Source: Saprospiraceae bacterium | GTDB taxonomy: Bacteria; Bacteroidota; Bacteroidia; Chitinophagales; Saprospiraceae | Direction of reading: 5' to 3' | DNA length: 64,000 nucleotides | NCBI GenBank assembly: GCA_016709995.1 | Contig: JADJLQ010000002.1 | Location: 124,001 to 188,000 of the forward strand | Part shown: positions 18,791 to 28,652 of the stretch, piece after piece | Numbering within the stretch: the stretch's first letter is position 1 | Layout of the letters: the number at the start of each line of letters is the position of its first letter | Made by a program: the position numbers and the translations under genes | The notes under the pieces: model-generated | Database searches by the model: none | The model's input: only the letters and a program-made list of their open reading frames with translations | What the model was told of the DNA's origin: nothing

Positions 18791-19549
18791 TCATATATCA
18801 AAACATGAAGAGCTTAAATATTTATTTGGCACATTTGCTGGAAAAAATTCTATTCCATACTCAGTTTTTAGTAAGATGGATACTACTTCATAAATCTGTC
18901 GCTCCGTTCGTTGAAACTGTCTCAACAAGCCCATCATTGCATAACTGATTGGGTTAACAGAAGGAATAAATGTTTCCCATTCGTAACCCTTTCCCCAAAT
19001 AAGTCCTTTAACCGTTATGGCCAGATCAGCATTTTGAGTTACAAGAAGTTTCATAACCTCTATGGAGTTATTCGCATGTTGATTTACGGAGTGGAATATA
19101 GGTGTCTGCCCTCCGAAACCATTGCTATCCATTCCTGCTTTTGCATTAATGTCTGCTCCGTGTTGTACAAGCATTTTTGCACACGATAAATGATTGTACT
19201 CCGCGCAAATATGGAGAAGGGTTGCTTCAAAAAGCGGTGTAAAAGTGCAGTCTAATGAGTATTTTTTTAATAATAATTCTTTGTCTTCAATAATAAATGT
19301 GTCCAGCAACGATGCGTCATCAAGTAAAACAGCCAACAATGCTTTGTCTTCGAACTGTAAACCATGGTCTACAAAAGCTTTTATACAGTCCTTAAATTTA
19401 GAGCTGCGTAAATACATATTGATCATTTCATAAATCAGAGGCTTGCCTTTATACAACTGATTAGGGTCAATGCCGTTTTCAAAACATTCATTAATTCCTT
19501 CTACTGAATGTATTTCGAAGTCTCCAATTATTTTTTGTAAATAGTCCAT
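18791..19549 (-). CDS. Ankyrin-repeat protein
   Basis: A 252-residue protein without signal peptide. Ankyrin-type repeats are clearest at about residues 105-170, with LFEATLLHICAEYNHLSCAK, MLVQHGADINAK, GGQTPIFHSVNQHANNSIEV and MKLLVTQNADLAI. The N-terminal part contains degenerate repeats (GINECFENGIDPNQLYKGKP, CIKAFVDHGLQFEDKALLAV). Such repeats bind other proteins; the partner is unknown. It is a stand-alone gene next to the regulator pair. Confidence 0.8.
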   Translation of the reverse strand: MDYLQKIIGDFEIHSVEGINECFENGIDPNQLYKGKPLIYEMINMYLRSSKFKDCIKAFVDHGLQFEDKALLAVLLDDASLLDTFIIEDKELLLKKYSLDCTFTPLFEATLLHICAEYNHLSCAKMLVQHGADINAKAGMDSNGFGGQTPIFHSVNQHANNSIEVMKLLVTQNADLAITVKGLIWGKGYEWETFIPSVNPISYAMMGLLRQFQRTERQIYEVVSILLKTEYGIEFFPANVPNKYLSSSCFDI

Positions 19550-19663
19550 TTTTATTTTTTATAGCCTTGTTTCATCCAGTGTTATCCATTAACTCGATAA
19601 AATTATCATTTACTTTAAAAGGGAAAAATAATTTTTCAGCCCGAATATGGCAAAAGATTAGCT

Positions 19664-20161
19664 TTGCGTCTCACCAATACAAATACCTATATGAAAAAGA
19701 CCAGCTTTGCTTTTATGATTCTCTTTTTTATCACTTCTTATGCACGGGTCAGTGCCCAGGCTTTTGAGGATTGGTCCTGGGATACCTACGGCCTGAATTT
19801 TTCAGTTCCTTCCAATATGAAGGTTACGGTCAACTCAGCAGATGAGTTTGGAGCCAAACTGGACAATGATCTATTGCACCTGGCAATATTTCCCTGGGAA
19901 GATGATCAACTGACCAAAGAGACACTAAATGCCGAAGTAAAAAAGCTGGTCAAGTCGCTGGGGTATCGCGGTGCTGCGCTGGTCGAGTTAGAGCTCAATG
20001 GTTTTGAAGGTGGTTATATCATCGCCGAAAAAGATGGAGTTACTACGATCGTCGTCGGTCTTCTGGATCCGGAAAGTGCAACTAATTTTTATGCTTTGAT
20101 CATCTATGGCCCGGGATATGAGGATGCCGCCTTGACGATTGCTAATAGTTTCGAAAAATAA
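19664..20161 (+). CDS. Secreted hypothetical protein, 165 aa
   Basis: The ATG nine codons into the frame, at 19691, opens a clear signal peptide (MKKTSFAFMILFFITSYARV then SAQA), so 19691 is the likelier start; the coordinates give the longest frame. The mature part is about 130 residues with alternating beta strands and helices (NFSVPSNMKVTVNSADEFGA, LVELELNGFEGGYIIAEKDG, FYALIIYGPGYEDAALTIAN) and resembles the general shape of small periplasmic proteins with a PsbP/Mog1-like fold. I do not recognise a family with known function. The PHB-depolymerase-like gene starts 33 bp downstream on the same strand. Confidence 0.7.
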   Translation: MRLTNTNTYMKKTSFAFMILFFITSYARVSAQAFEDWSWDTYGLNFSVPSNMKVTVNSADEFGAKLDNDLLHLAIFPWEDDQLTKETLNAEVKKLVKSLGYRGAALVELELNGFEGGYIIAEKDGVTTIVVGLLDPESATNFYALIIYGPGYEDAALTIANSFEK

Positions 20162-20194
20162 TATCCTTTCCCATGAGATCTAATAAGATAAAGT

Positions 20195-21085
20195 ATGAAA
20201 AAATTAATTTTTCCGCTGTTTTGTCTTTTGATGATGTCTTCCGCGATAGGCTGTTATTCCGGAAAAACAATTAATTCGTCGATCCAGCACGGGGGCATTT
20301 CCAGAGATTTTACCATTTATATTCCCAAAGTATACTCTGCGATTAAATTGGTTCCACTGCTGATCAATCTGCATGGATATACCAGCAATGCTAAAGAACA
20401 AATGTGGTATGGTGATTTTCGCAGGATAGCTGACACGGCTGATATCATTTTAGTCCATCCACAGGGTACAAAATACAAGGACACTACTCACTGGAATACC
20501 GGTGGGTGGACACCCGGCAGCACGGTCGATGACCTTGGATTCATCGATGGGCTGATAGATTATATGACTTCTCAGTATAAGATTGACTGCAAACGGATCT
20601 ATGTAACCGGTATGTCCAATGGTGGAGAGATGAGTTATCACCTGGCTTGCCGGCTCAGTGCCAGATTAGCGGCGATTGCTTCTGTGTCTGGTTCGATGAC
20701 GCCGGAGACTTATAGGGATTGTAATCCGATCCGACCCGTGCCTGTGTTACACATACATGGTACGGCTGACCAGGTAGTACCCTATGGTGGTGATCCTACA
20801 GCTACTCCCATTATGAAAGGTTTGCAATATTGGGTTCATCATAACGGATGTGACTCTATCCCCATCATCACCCATATGCCTGATATCAACCTGACAGACT
20901 CCACCACCGTGGACCATTATATCTATCGGGGGGCAGCTCCTGTAGAACATTTTAAAATCTTTGGGGGCGATCATACCTGGCCCGGATCCGCCTTTAATGT
21001 CAAAGGCACTAATTATGATATCAATGCCTCCTTGGAAATCTGGCGTTTTTTCAATTGCTATGATTTGAATGGTCCACGGAAATAA
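20195..21085 (+). CDS. PHB-depolymerase/feruloyl-esterase-like alpha/beta hydrolase (LpqC type)
   Basis: A 296-residue exported lipoprotein-like esterase (signal ending SSAIGC, Cys20). The fold signatures are LLINLHGYTSNAKEQ (oxyanion hole), DIILVHPQGTKY, the nucleophile elbow VTGMSNGGEMSYHL with Ser141, the acid loop HIHGTADQVVPYGG and the histidine loop FGGDHTWPGS. Relatives cleave poly(3-hydroxybutyrate) or feruloyl esters on plant glycans. With so many glycosidases in the window, a glycan esterase is more likely than a storage-polymer depolymerase, but sequence alone does not decide. It follows the secreted 165-aa gene by 33 bp. Confidence 0.85.
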   Translation: MKKLIFPLFCLLMMSSAIGCYSGKTINSSIQHGGISRDFTIYIPKVYSAIKLVPLLINLHGYTSNAKEQMWYGDFRRIADTADIILVHPQGTKYKDTTHWNTGGWTPGSTVDDLGFIDGLIDYMTSQYKIDCKRIYVTGMSNGGEMSYHLACRLSARLAAIASVSGSMTPETYRDCNPIRPVPVLHIHGTADQVVPYGGDPTATPIMKGLQYWVHHNGCDSIPIITHMPDINLTDSTTVDHYIYRGAAPVEHFKIFGGDHTWPGSAFNVKGTNYDINASLEIWRFFNCYDLNGPRK

Positions 21086-21323
21086 TGCAGAGGAAGATCT
21101 TTAAATAACCAAAAGGTCCCGAATAGAACTAGTGTTCTGAATAGTTCATCAGGTTTATCCCATTGACCAGACAGACCCATCACACGATGTCAGAGAAAAA
21201 AAGTCCACAAGTCCCATAGGGATCTTTTGCTCTGTAATATGATATACTCTTAAAACTAAAAGGCTTGCCTGACTTTCGCAGCAGTTCCTAATTATATCAT
21301 TCCAGCGTCCTCGCAATGCCGGA

Positions 21324-24300
21324 TTACCCGCCTTCTGTCATGATCCTATCCATCGCATCTGCAGCCACTTTTTCTTTTTTTAGTCGCTGCAGTTTTTTAC
21401 CGTAAGAAATCTTGGTAATCAGTACAAACAATACTGGTACAACAAAAATGGCCAGGGTCGTAGCGGAAAGCATACCTCCAAATACCGTCCAGCCTATGGT
21501 CCTGCGGGATTCGGATGCCGCACCAGTAGCAAATGCCAGGGGCAATACTCCCAGGATAAATGCCAGGGAAGTCATGATGATCGGCCTCAGCCTCAGGTCG
21601 ACTGCCTGGAGTGTAGCGTCAATGATGTCAATGCCCCGGTCCACGCGCTCTTTGGCAAACTCTACGATCAGGATCGCGTTTTTGGCTGCCAATCCAATCA
21701 GGGTGATTAACCCGATCTGTGCATAGATATTGTTGCTGATACTCGGGATGAGCGTGAGTGTAAGGATCGATCCAAATGCACCGATCGGTACTGCAAACAA
21801 GACAGAAAACGGAATAGACCAGCTTTCGTATAAAGCTGCGAGAAATAAAAACACAAAGATAATGGAGATCGAAAAGATGAATACGGAACTGTTGCCGGCT
21901 TTGACCTCCTCCCGGCTCAGGCCGGAAAACTCATACCCGTAGCCATCCGGCAATGTTTTTGCTGCTACTTCCTGCAGGGCCGTAATCGCTTGCCCGCTGC
22001 TGTAACCCGGCTTGGGTAACCCATTGATCTCAATAGACCTATATATATTGTAGTGAGAGATCAGAGATGGACTTTCGATCACCTTGGTGGAGACCAGCGA
22101 TCCCAATGGTACCATGCCTCCCTGGTTGTTGCGCACATAATATTTCTCCAATTCATTGATAGAAGAGCGATAGGTACTGTCCGCTTGTGCCACTACCCTG
22201 AAATTGCGGCCATACAGATTAAAATCATTGACATAACTGCTGCCCAGGAGAGTCGACAGGGTGCCGAAGACATCATTGACAGCTACGCCCAGCCGTTTGG
22301 CTTTTTCTTTATCCACATCTACCTGGTAACTTGGAGTCTTGGTGGAAAAAAAGGTAAATGCTGTACCGATCTCAGGCCGCTGATACAGGCCTGCCAGAAA
22401 TTTTTTGGACACAGCTTCAAACTCTTTGATATCGTCGGTACTGGTGGTTTGTTGCAATTCAAATGTAAAGCCTGCAGTAGCACCCAGCCCGGGTATAGCG
22501 GGAGGGCTATTGACCAGGATTCGGGCTTCTTTGATATCCGAAGTGTTTTTCTGAATCTGAGCTACTATGTTTTTTACCTGGAGGTCCGGGGTGATCCTTT
22601 CCTCCCAGGGCTTGAGCAGGACGAAGATGGTACCTACATTGGACTTGTTAGAAAAACTGATAATGTTGAGTCCGGCAAGACCCCCTACAGTTTTAACCCC
22701 GGGGATCGACCTCAGTCTTTGCTGAATATCGAGCAGCATGGTTTTGTTGCGGGTGGTGGATGCTCCTTCCTGCATTTCATAGGTGACATACAATCTTCCT
22801 TCATCCTCTGATGGGATAAACCCGGTAGGCTTATGCTGGAACATATAATACAAGCCTACAAACAAACAGATCATCATGATCAATACCAGGGGTGTGAGTT
22901 TGATCCAGCGTCCTACTCCTTTGGTATAGTTGCGATTGACCCAATTAAATCCCCGGTTAAAAAAAGCGAAGAATTTTTCCAATATATTCTTCTTCTCATT
23001 TTCACCTTTGGATGGTCTCAGCATCGTCGAGCATAGCGCCGGTGTAAGCGAAAGGGCTACAAAGGCTGAGATCACCACAGATATGGCGATCGTAATTGCA
23101 AACTGCTGATACAAGCGTCCGACGATGCCCGGTAAAAATCCGACCGGCACAAAAACGGCTGTCAGGATCAGGGCGATAGCTATCACCGGACCGGAGATAT
23201 CTTTCATGGCCTTTTGGGTCGCCTCGAGCGGGGATATTTTTTCGTGGTCTATATAGTGCTGTACTGCTTCTACCACGACGATGGCATCGTCTACCACGAT
23301 TCCTATCGCCAGCACGAAGGCAAATAACGTGAGGGTATTGATAGTAAATCCAAACGGAATGAAAAATATAAACGTACCAATCAAGGATACCGGAATCGCC
23401 AGGATCGGAATGAGCGTAGCTCTCCAGCTCTGCAAAAACAGGAATACCACAAAGATCACCAGGAGCAAGGCTATAAATAAGGTATGCAATACTTCTTTGA
23501 TAGAAGCTTTGACGACAGTGACAGTCTCCAGTGGCATCTTATAATCGATGTCTTTGGGAAATGACTTTTTTAATTCACCTAAAGTCTTCAGGATCCCATC
23601 GAACGTGGCAATCGCATTAGCTCCCGGTGCGAGGTAAATCAGAATAAAAGCTGCCGGTTTTCCATCCGTATAAGCATTGGTACTATAATCAAACCGTCCC
23701 AATTCTACCCGGGCTACATCTTTGAGATAAACCAACGTTCCGGTAGCAGGTACGGTTTTAACGATGATATTTTCAAACTGCTCTTTGGTATTAATCCTGC
23801 TATTGGTCAATACGCTGTATTCAAATGCCTGAGCAGCGGGCTGTGGGTTGCCGCCGACAGTACCACCTGCGACTTGGAGGTTTTGCTCCGTCAGTGAAGA
23901 CAGAATATCGGTCGTCGCCATGCCCAAATTGGCCAGTTTCTCCGGGTCCAGCCAGATCCGCATCCCAAAATCATCTGCACGCGAAACGATATCTCCTACC
24001 CCTTTGACCCGCTGTAGGGCATCTTTGACATAGATATTGGCATAGTTGCCGATGAAAGTGGCATCATGTGTACCGTTGGGCGAATAAAAAGCCAGGGCAA
24101 CCATGATGCTTGGATTGCGTTTTCGTACCGTGAGGCCCAGGCGCCTGACGGCATCCGGTAAGCTGGGCTGGGCGATACTCACCCGGTTTTGCACTTCGAC
24201 TGCTGCATTGTTGACATCGGTACCGATTTCAAAATTGACATTGATCGAACTTTGGCCACTGGAAGTACTATTGCTGGACATATAGGTCATACCCGGTGTG

Positions 24301-24515
24301 CCATTGACCTGGGTTTCGATGGCCGTCGTCGTAGTTTGCTCCACCGTCTGTGCATCTGCCCCGGTAAAAAACCCGGAGATCGTCACCGTAGGAGGGGTGA
24401 TGTCCGGATACTGAGACACCGGCAGCAAATAAATGGCGATCAGTCCTACCAACACCAGTACGATCGATATGACGATGGCGGTGACTGGTCTTTTGATGAA
24501 AGTATCTGCAATCAT
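21324..24515 (-). CDS. RND multidrug efflux permease (HAE-1, AcrB-like)
   Basis: A 1063-residue inner-membrane proton/drug antiporter. The N-terminal helix with IADTFIKRPV and YPDITPPTVTISGFFTGADA are family hallmarks. The TM4 proton-relay motif is FVLAIGIVVDDAIVVVEAVQ with the paired aspartates. The two six-helix halves and two large periplasmic loops are in the normal positions, and the second half carries the usual LIGLAAKNAILIVEFAKE motif. It is the last gene of a TolC-adaptor-permease operon on the minus strand, 50 bp after the adaptor. Substrates of this class are usually amphiphilic drugs, bile salts or dyes; no local regulator is visible. Confidence 0.95.
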   Translation of the reverse strand: MIADTFIKRPVTAIVISIVLVLVGLIAIYLLPVSQYPDITPPTVTISGFFTGADAQTVEQTTTTAIETQVNGTPGMTYMSSNSTSSGQSSINVNFEIGTDVNNAAVEVQNRVSIAQPSLPDAVRRLGLTVRKRNPSIMVALAFYSPNGTHDATFIGNYANIYVKDALQRVKGVGDIVSRADDFGMRIWLDPEKLANLGMATTDILSSLTEQNLQVAGGTVGGNPQPAAQAFEYSVLTNSRINTKEQFENIIVKTVPATGTLVYLKDVARVELGRFDYSTNAYTDGKPAAFILIYLAPGANAIATFDGILKTLGELKKSFPKDIDYKMPLETVTVVKASIKEVLHTLFIALLLVIFVVFLFLQSWRATLIPILAIPVSLIGTFIFFIPFGFTINTLTLFAFVLAIGIVVDDAIVVVEAVQHYIDHEKISPLEATQKAMKDISGPVIAIALILTAVFVPVGFLPGIVGRLYQQFAITIAISVVISAFVALSLTPALCSTMLRPSKGENEKKNILEKFFAFFNRGFNWVNRNYTKGVGRWIKLTPLVLIMMICLFVGLYYMFQHKPTGFIPSEDEGRLYVTYEMQEGASTTRNKTMLLDIQQRLRSIPGVKTVGGLAGLNIISFSNKSNVGTIFVLLKPWEERITPDLQVKNIVAQIQKNTSDIKEARILVNSPPAIPGLGATAGFTFELQQTTSTDDIKEFEAVSKKFLAGLYQRPEIGTAFTFFSTKTPSYQVDVDKEKAKRLGVAVNDVFGTLSTLLGSSYVNDFNLYGRNFRVVAQADSTYRSSINELEKYYVRNNQGGMVPLGSLVSTKVIESPSLISHYNIYRSIEINGLPKPGYSSGQAITALQEVAAKTLPDGYGYEFSGLSREEVKAGNSSVFIFSISIIFVFLFLAALYESWSIPFSVLFAVPIGAFGSILTLTLIPSISNNIYAQIGLITLIGLAAKNAILIVEFAKERVDRGIDIIDATLQAVDLRLRPIIMTSLAFILGVLPLAFATGAASESRRTIGWTVFGGMLSATTLAIFVVPVLFVLITKISYGKKLQRLKKEKVAADAMDRIMTEGG

Positions 24516-24565
24516 TATTATTCTTGCTTTTTTAAACCCGGTGATGGAAGTTTTATTGGAGAATT

Positions 24566-25726
24566 TTATTTTCTGGTCATCGTATCAGCAGCAGGTGGTT
24601 TGGGTAGGGTCGTGGTAATGGCTGCTCCTTCGCGGAGATTTTGTACCCCTTCTACCACCACGCGGTCTTCCGGGTTTAAACCATTTAGGATGATAATGTC
24701 TTTGCCTATTTGACGGCCTGGTATAATTTTACGCTGGGTCACTTTATTGCTGTCATTGGGTATATATACAAAGTATTCACCCAATTGCTCTGTGATCGCT
24801 TTGTTGGGAATAAGGATGGAGTTTTCTGTGTGATTATTTTTGACGCGTACAGTCCCATTCATACCGGCTATCAGCAGTTTTTTGGGATTGGGGAAGGTGA
24901 GCCGTGCTTTAAGTGTTCCCGTCTGGGGGTTGACCGCTCTGTCCAGTAAATTAATATGTCCTGGATAGGGGTATACTTCTTCTCCAAATGCAAGAGTAAA
25001 TACAGAGTCCACGATTTTAGTCTTGTCCTGCAATAATTTTGCAAACCGATAGATTTCTTTTTGGTCAATATTGAAGTCCACGGCCATCTCCTGATCAGAC
25101 GAGACTGTATTGAGCATGGATTGGCCGGCAGTGACTGCCGTACCCGACTTCACGCTTGAGATACCAATCACGCCATCAAATGGAGCCAACACTTTAGTAT
25201 AATTCACATTAGTCTGGAGTGCCTGGATATTGGCTTTCGCCGCTTCTATTTGTTTCTTCGAGACTTCCAGGGCTGCATCGGCATTGTCCACAACTTGTCG
25301 GGCAATGGCATCGTTTTGGGCTAATTCATGATACCGGTCAGCATCTTTCTGCACTTTGTTTAGATTGGCTTGCTGCACTTCCAGGTTAGCAACGGCCTGT
25401 TGATAGTTGGCTGCATACAGTTGATTGTCTATAGAGTACAACAGTTGGCCCTTGCGCACCCTATCGCCGTCTTTAAAGTGCACTCCTGTGATAAATCCAC
25501 TGACCTGGGGTCTCAGATCGACCTGGTTGAGTGGGTTGACGGTAGCCGGATATTCATCAAAATAAGAGGCCCTGGCATATTGCACCGGTTCGACGGTTAC
25601 CTTGATTGCAGGTGGTGGCGGTGGTGGGCCAGAAGCAGCTTGCTTATTTTCCTTACAACTGCTCAGGATACTAAAAGACAAAAGTAAGAAGAGCAAAGCC
25701 GATCGGTGGGAGTGAATAATTTTCAT
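24566..25726 (-). CDS. RND periplasmic adaptor (AcrA/MexA-like membrane fusion protein)
   Basis: A lipoprotein adaptor that bridges the RND permease and TolC. I chose the ATG at 25726, because it opens a clean lipoprotein signal (LLSFSILSSC); a longer frame would run back into the upstream tolC gene. Domain order is standard: beta-barrel start VEPVQYARASYFDEYPATV, lipoyl half QVDLRPQVSGFITGVHFKDG and RVRKGQLLYSID, a helical hairpin (AVANLEVQQANLNKVQKDA), the second lipoyl half LAPFDGVIGISSVKSGTAV, then the barrel and membrane-proximal domain. A run of prolines follows the lipid cysteine. It lies 34 bp from the tolC stop and 50 bp before the permease. Confidence 0.93.
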   Translation of the reverse strand: MKIIHSHRSALLFLLLSFSILSSCKENKQAASGPPPPPPAIKVTVEPVQYARASYFDEYPATVNPLNQVDLRPQVSGFITGVHFKDGDRVRKGQLLYSIDNQLYAANYQQAVANLEVQQANLNKVQKDADRYHELAQNDAIARQVVDNADAALEVSKKQIEAAKANIQALQTNVNYTKVLAPFDGVIGISSVKSGTAVTAGQSMLNTVSSDQEMAVDFNIDQKEIYRFAKLLQDKTKIVDSVFTLAFGEEVYPYPGHINLLDRAVNPQTGTLKARLTFPNPKKLLIAGMNGTVRVKNNHTENSILIPNKAITEQLGEYFVYIPNDSNKVTQRKIIPGRQIGKDIIILNGLNPEDRVVVEGVQNLREGAAITTTLPKPPAADTMTRK

Positions 25727-25760
25727 GCGTTTTATTTCGGAATGATTCGATTTGTTTGAA

Positions 25761-27101
25761 TTAATAATTGATTTGACCAAGAGCTTTCTGTACATCTATT
25801 TTACTGGTCAGCAATTGGTAGACTGCATTAAAATAATTGATCTGAGCAGTACGCAGATCTGCCTCGGAGGTGATCACTTCGAGATACGTTTTAATACCAG
25901 ACCTGTATTGTAGCTGAATGATGTCGTAAACTTCTTTTGCCAGCGTTACATTTTCTTTGAGTGCAAGGTAATTAGTCAAATGACTTTTGTAGACTGCCAA
26001 CGCTTGCGCATAAGCCGCATTGACTGCATTTTTGAAATAGAGTATATCCAGATCATTGCTGTGCAATTGCATTTCCGCAATGGTGATATTGGTTTTCCTT
26101 TTTCCACCCTGATACAAGGGTAGCCCCAGGGTCAGTCCGAGATAAGAATTGGGATAGACCGCTCCATACAACTCGCCAAAATTATTGTTCTGAAAGTTCA
26201 GATTAAAAGCCGCATTGGCTGAGAGGGTTGGTAGAAAACTCCATTTATTATAGAGTACATTGGTCGTCAACAGCCTTTTTTGGGTTTGCAGCTGTTGATA
26301 TTCAATGCGGTTGGTATAATCCGGCGCCTGGGTGGTATCGAGCAGGATTTCCTGCTCCATTTGCAAGCTGTCATAGAGGATGTGGAGATCAGAATTTTCC
26401 GGATAGTTCATCAAGGATTTTAACCAGGTGAGTTTGGCCAGCAGCAGATCTTCATTGCTTTTTTTGGAAGCCTGCAGATTGTTGAGGGTGATGGTCGCCC
26501 GTTTGTAATCGATCTTGTCAACGATACCGGCTTCATATTGATGCTGTGCATCTTTAAGGCTTCTTTCGATCCTGACTATATTGGACTCCGCCACTTTAAT
26601 TTGTTGCATGGTCAGCAATACATCATAAAATGCTTTGGATACGCCGGCTGCCAGGTTGATCTTGTCACTGCTGGTGGCCTGTTTGGATTGCAGCAGGACA
26701 TCACCCTGTGTTCTTTTGGCGAGTAAAGCATCCCTGTTAAAGATGTTTTGGGTGGCCGTAAACTGACCGGCAGAAGTATTGCTGGCTCCCAGCTTGATGA
26801 TATTGCCTCCGATGACTGCTTTATTGACGATAAAATTGTGCTGAAGATTAAAATTGAAGTTTACCTGAGGGTACCAGTCTGCCAGTTTGCTGAGTATGCG
26901 CGCTGAGGTGATTTCTTCATTCAACTGGGCTTGCTGGATGGCCGGTTGTCTGCGGATGGCATAGGTGATAGCATTGGATAGGGTGACCTCTGCCAGGAGA
27001 CTATCCGGCATGGCAGACTGAGCCACTGAAAAACCAGGCAACAGGTAGGATACGACTACAATAAATAGTATGGTCTTCTTTATCTTCTGGGACTTAATCA
27101 T
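25761..27101 (-). CDS. TolC-family outer-membrane efflux protein
   Basis: A 446-residue outer-membrane factor and the first gene of the drug-efflux operon. A signal peptide ends near PGFSVAQ. The two tandem TolC repeats show their typical starts: VTLSNAITYAIRRQPAIQQA near residue 40 and a second copy from about residue 260 with NRIEYQQLQTQKRLLTTNVL and WSFLPTLSANAAFNLNF. The long coiled helices include VIDKIDYKRAT-type and SGIKTYLEVITSEADLRTAQ segments. It forms the trimeric duct through the outer membrane for the pump encoded by the next two genes. Confidence 0.93.
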   Translation of the reverse strand: MIKSQKIKKTILFIVVVSYLLPGFSVAQSAMPDSLLAEVTLSNAITYAIRRQPAIQQAQLNEEITSARILSKLADWYPQVNFNFNLQHNFIVNKAVIGGNIIKLGASNTSAGQFTATQNIFNRDALLAKRTQGDVLLQSKQATSSDKINLAAGVSKAFYDVLLTMQQIKVAESNIVRIERSLKDAQHQYEAGIVDKIDYKRATITLNNLQASKKSNEDLLLAKLTWLKSLMNYPENSDLHILYDSLQMEQEILLDTTQAPDYTNRIEYQQLQTQKRLLTTNVLYNKWSFLPTLSANAAFNLNFQNNNFGELYGAVYPNSYLGLTLGLPLYQGGKRKTNITIAEMQLHSNDLDILYFKNAVNAAYAQALAVYKSHLTNYLALKENVTLAKEVYDIIQLQYRSGIKTYLEVITSEADLRTAQINYFNAVYQLLTSKIDVQKALGQINY

Positions 27102-27295
27102 TGCATAAACTTTATACGGAATATCGTAGAGGAATTATTTTGTGATGAGTTCCTCCTTGGATGATCTGGCATTAGTTTGAGCTGCAAAGATAAGCAACAA
27201 AACGAATTGAGTGACAGGGGGTGGCAGGGGACTACGCTTCAAAGATAAAGTGGAAAATATAATCCGGCATCCGACCTATTGAGTGTCAAATTAAA

Positions 27296-28609
27296 CTATT
27301 CTATAATAAAATTAATACTGGTCTTATAATCGGTATAATGAATATATTTTTCATTAACCATCCACAATAACATTGTTTTATCTTTTCTCCTCATATTCCT
27401 TGGAATAAATGGTCTCACATTATCGTATTTTGAATTAGCCGTGATCGTCGTCGATGTCCAGTCCTGGCCATGATTTTTCGTAACCCATTTTTCGATTTCA
27501 AATATCCCATTTATTTTTCTTGACAGATAGACGGTATTAAGGTGTAGGGGGTGCAATATCAATCCTGCCGAATAATTGGGTTCCTTTTCTTCTTCACCCG
27601 GCTTGGTCTGTGGAAACCAGCTACCCGAATTACATATAAAATGATTGTGCCACTGCTTCCCATCAAATTGAGCATAACTATAAATATGTTCTTGTTCTGT
27701 AGGGTATCTGGTATAAAGTATGGTAGGGTGACCCTTTTTGTCTGCCACTATATCATGCACCCAGGCTCTGCCTGTTTCCATTGTAGCCTGATATACTACA
27801 GTAGCATCTTTGGGTTTAAATGGTATGTCCTGAAGATTACATATTTTAGTCCCATCAGCTCGCCAAAAAGCACCTTGCTCATAATAGGCATAATACACAG
27901 AGTTAACCGGTTCATCTCTCGGGTGCCCATCCGTAAAAATAAAATGGATGCGTGATTTGCCATCGGAATAATATTTTACATAGGGCCTGTTGGCGTTTCT
28001 AAAACCTTCTTCTGCAATAAATACTTTTGATTTAGTAAACGTTTTTCCATTGTCTTCTGACCACATCATGTTCGGCTTGTATCCAGTCCACCTTCCGAAA
28101 CAATATATCCTATTGTTTTCATTTGATAATTGTACAGGATTGGCATAAGTGACCTGCCTTCGGGGAAATTTTTCAAGCTCCTCTTTACCAATGGGATCAA
28201 AAATGGTAACCTCTCCAAATAGTTGATCCTCTTTTTCTGAATTTCGATGATAATAAAGATCTCCACGCCCATGTTTGGCATAAAACGCCATGTATCCTTT
28301 ATCTGCAAGTTCAAGAAAGGCAGGATTATCGTGATCATCTTTTTCTAATTGATTAAAAAGAATTTGTTTTTGAATTTCCTTGGTTTTAAGATTAATTCGT
28401 GCAGCTTCGATGCTTCCATCTTCTTTTACCCAACCGGTCAGCACCGATGTTTCTTTGCCATGAAGATAAATCGCCCGGGGATCAGAAAACCAGCACCATG
28501 CTCCTGCATCTGTTATATGGTGGTATACCTGCCCCTGCAATCCCTGGAATAAATTGAAGTAGAAAACAAAGAAAACTAACCAACATTTTTTTTTCAAAAA
28601 CTTCGTCAT
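27296..28609 (-). CDS. BNR_4-repeat secreted protein (sialidase-fold or lyase-like)
   Basis: Start set at the ATG at 28609, which opens a signal peptide (KKKCWLVFFVFYFNLFQGLQ then GQ); the longer frame to 28693 would run into the end of the DUF389 gene. The mature protein has beta-propeller character with ITDAGAWCWFSDPRAIYLHG, GWVKEDGSIEAARINLKTKE, HDNPAFLELADKGYMAFYAK, MWSEDNGKTFTKSKVF and TKNHGQDWTSTTITA, the last two being Asp-box (BNR) motifs. BNR_4 proteins occur in polysaccharide degradation loci and include lyase relatives, but the enzyme activity of this one cannot be read. It follows DUF389 by 43 bp on the same strand. Confidence 0.8.
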   Translation of the reverse strand: MTKFLKKKCWLVFFVFYFNLFQGLQGQVYHHITDAGAWCWFSDPRAIYLHGKETSVLTGWVKEDGSIEAARINLKTKEIQKQILFNQLEKDDHDNPAFLELADKGYMAFYAKHGRGDLYYHRNSEKEDQLFGEVTIFDPIGKEELEKFPRRQVTYANPVQLSNENNRIYCFGRWTGYKPNMMWSEDNGKTFTKSKVFIAEEGFRNANRPYVKYYSDGKSRIHFIFTDGHPRDEPVNSVYYAYYEQGAFWRADGTKICNLQDIPFKPKDATVVYQATMETGRAWVHDIVADKKGHPTILYTRYPTEQEHIYSYAQFDGKQWHNHFICNSGSWFPQTKPGEEEKEPNYSAGLILHPLHLNTVYLSRKINGIFEIEKWVTKNHGQDWTSTTITANSKYDNVRPFIPRNMRRKDKTMLLWMVNEKYIHYTDYKTSINFIIE

Positions 28610-28652
28610 TGCCTGTTTAATATTAGAATGTTTGAAAAATTCATCTACAATC

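Noticed and set aside
21730..21942. tRNA or small RNA genes anywhere in the window
   Set aside because: I looked for cloverleaf-like arms and conserved GGTTCGAATCC-type loops by eye and found none that I could support here or elsewhere.
22053..22811. Plus-strand 252-codon frame inside the RND permease gene
   Set aside because: Antisense shadow of a strongly conserved permease; no domain or start signal of its own.
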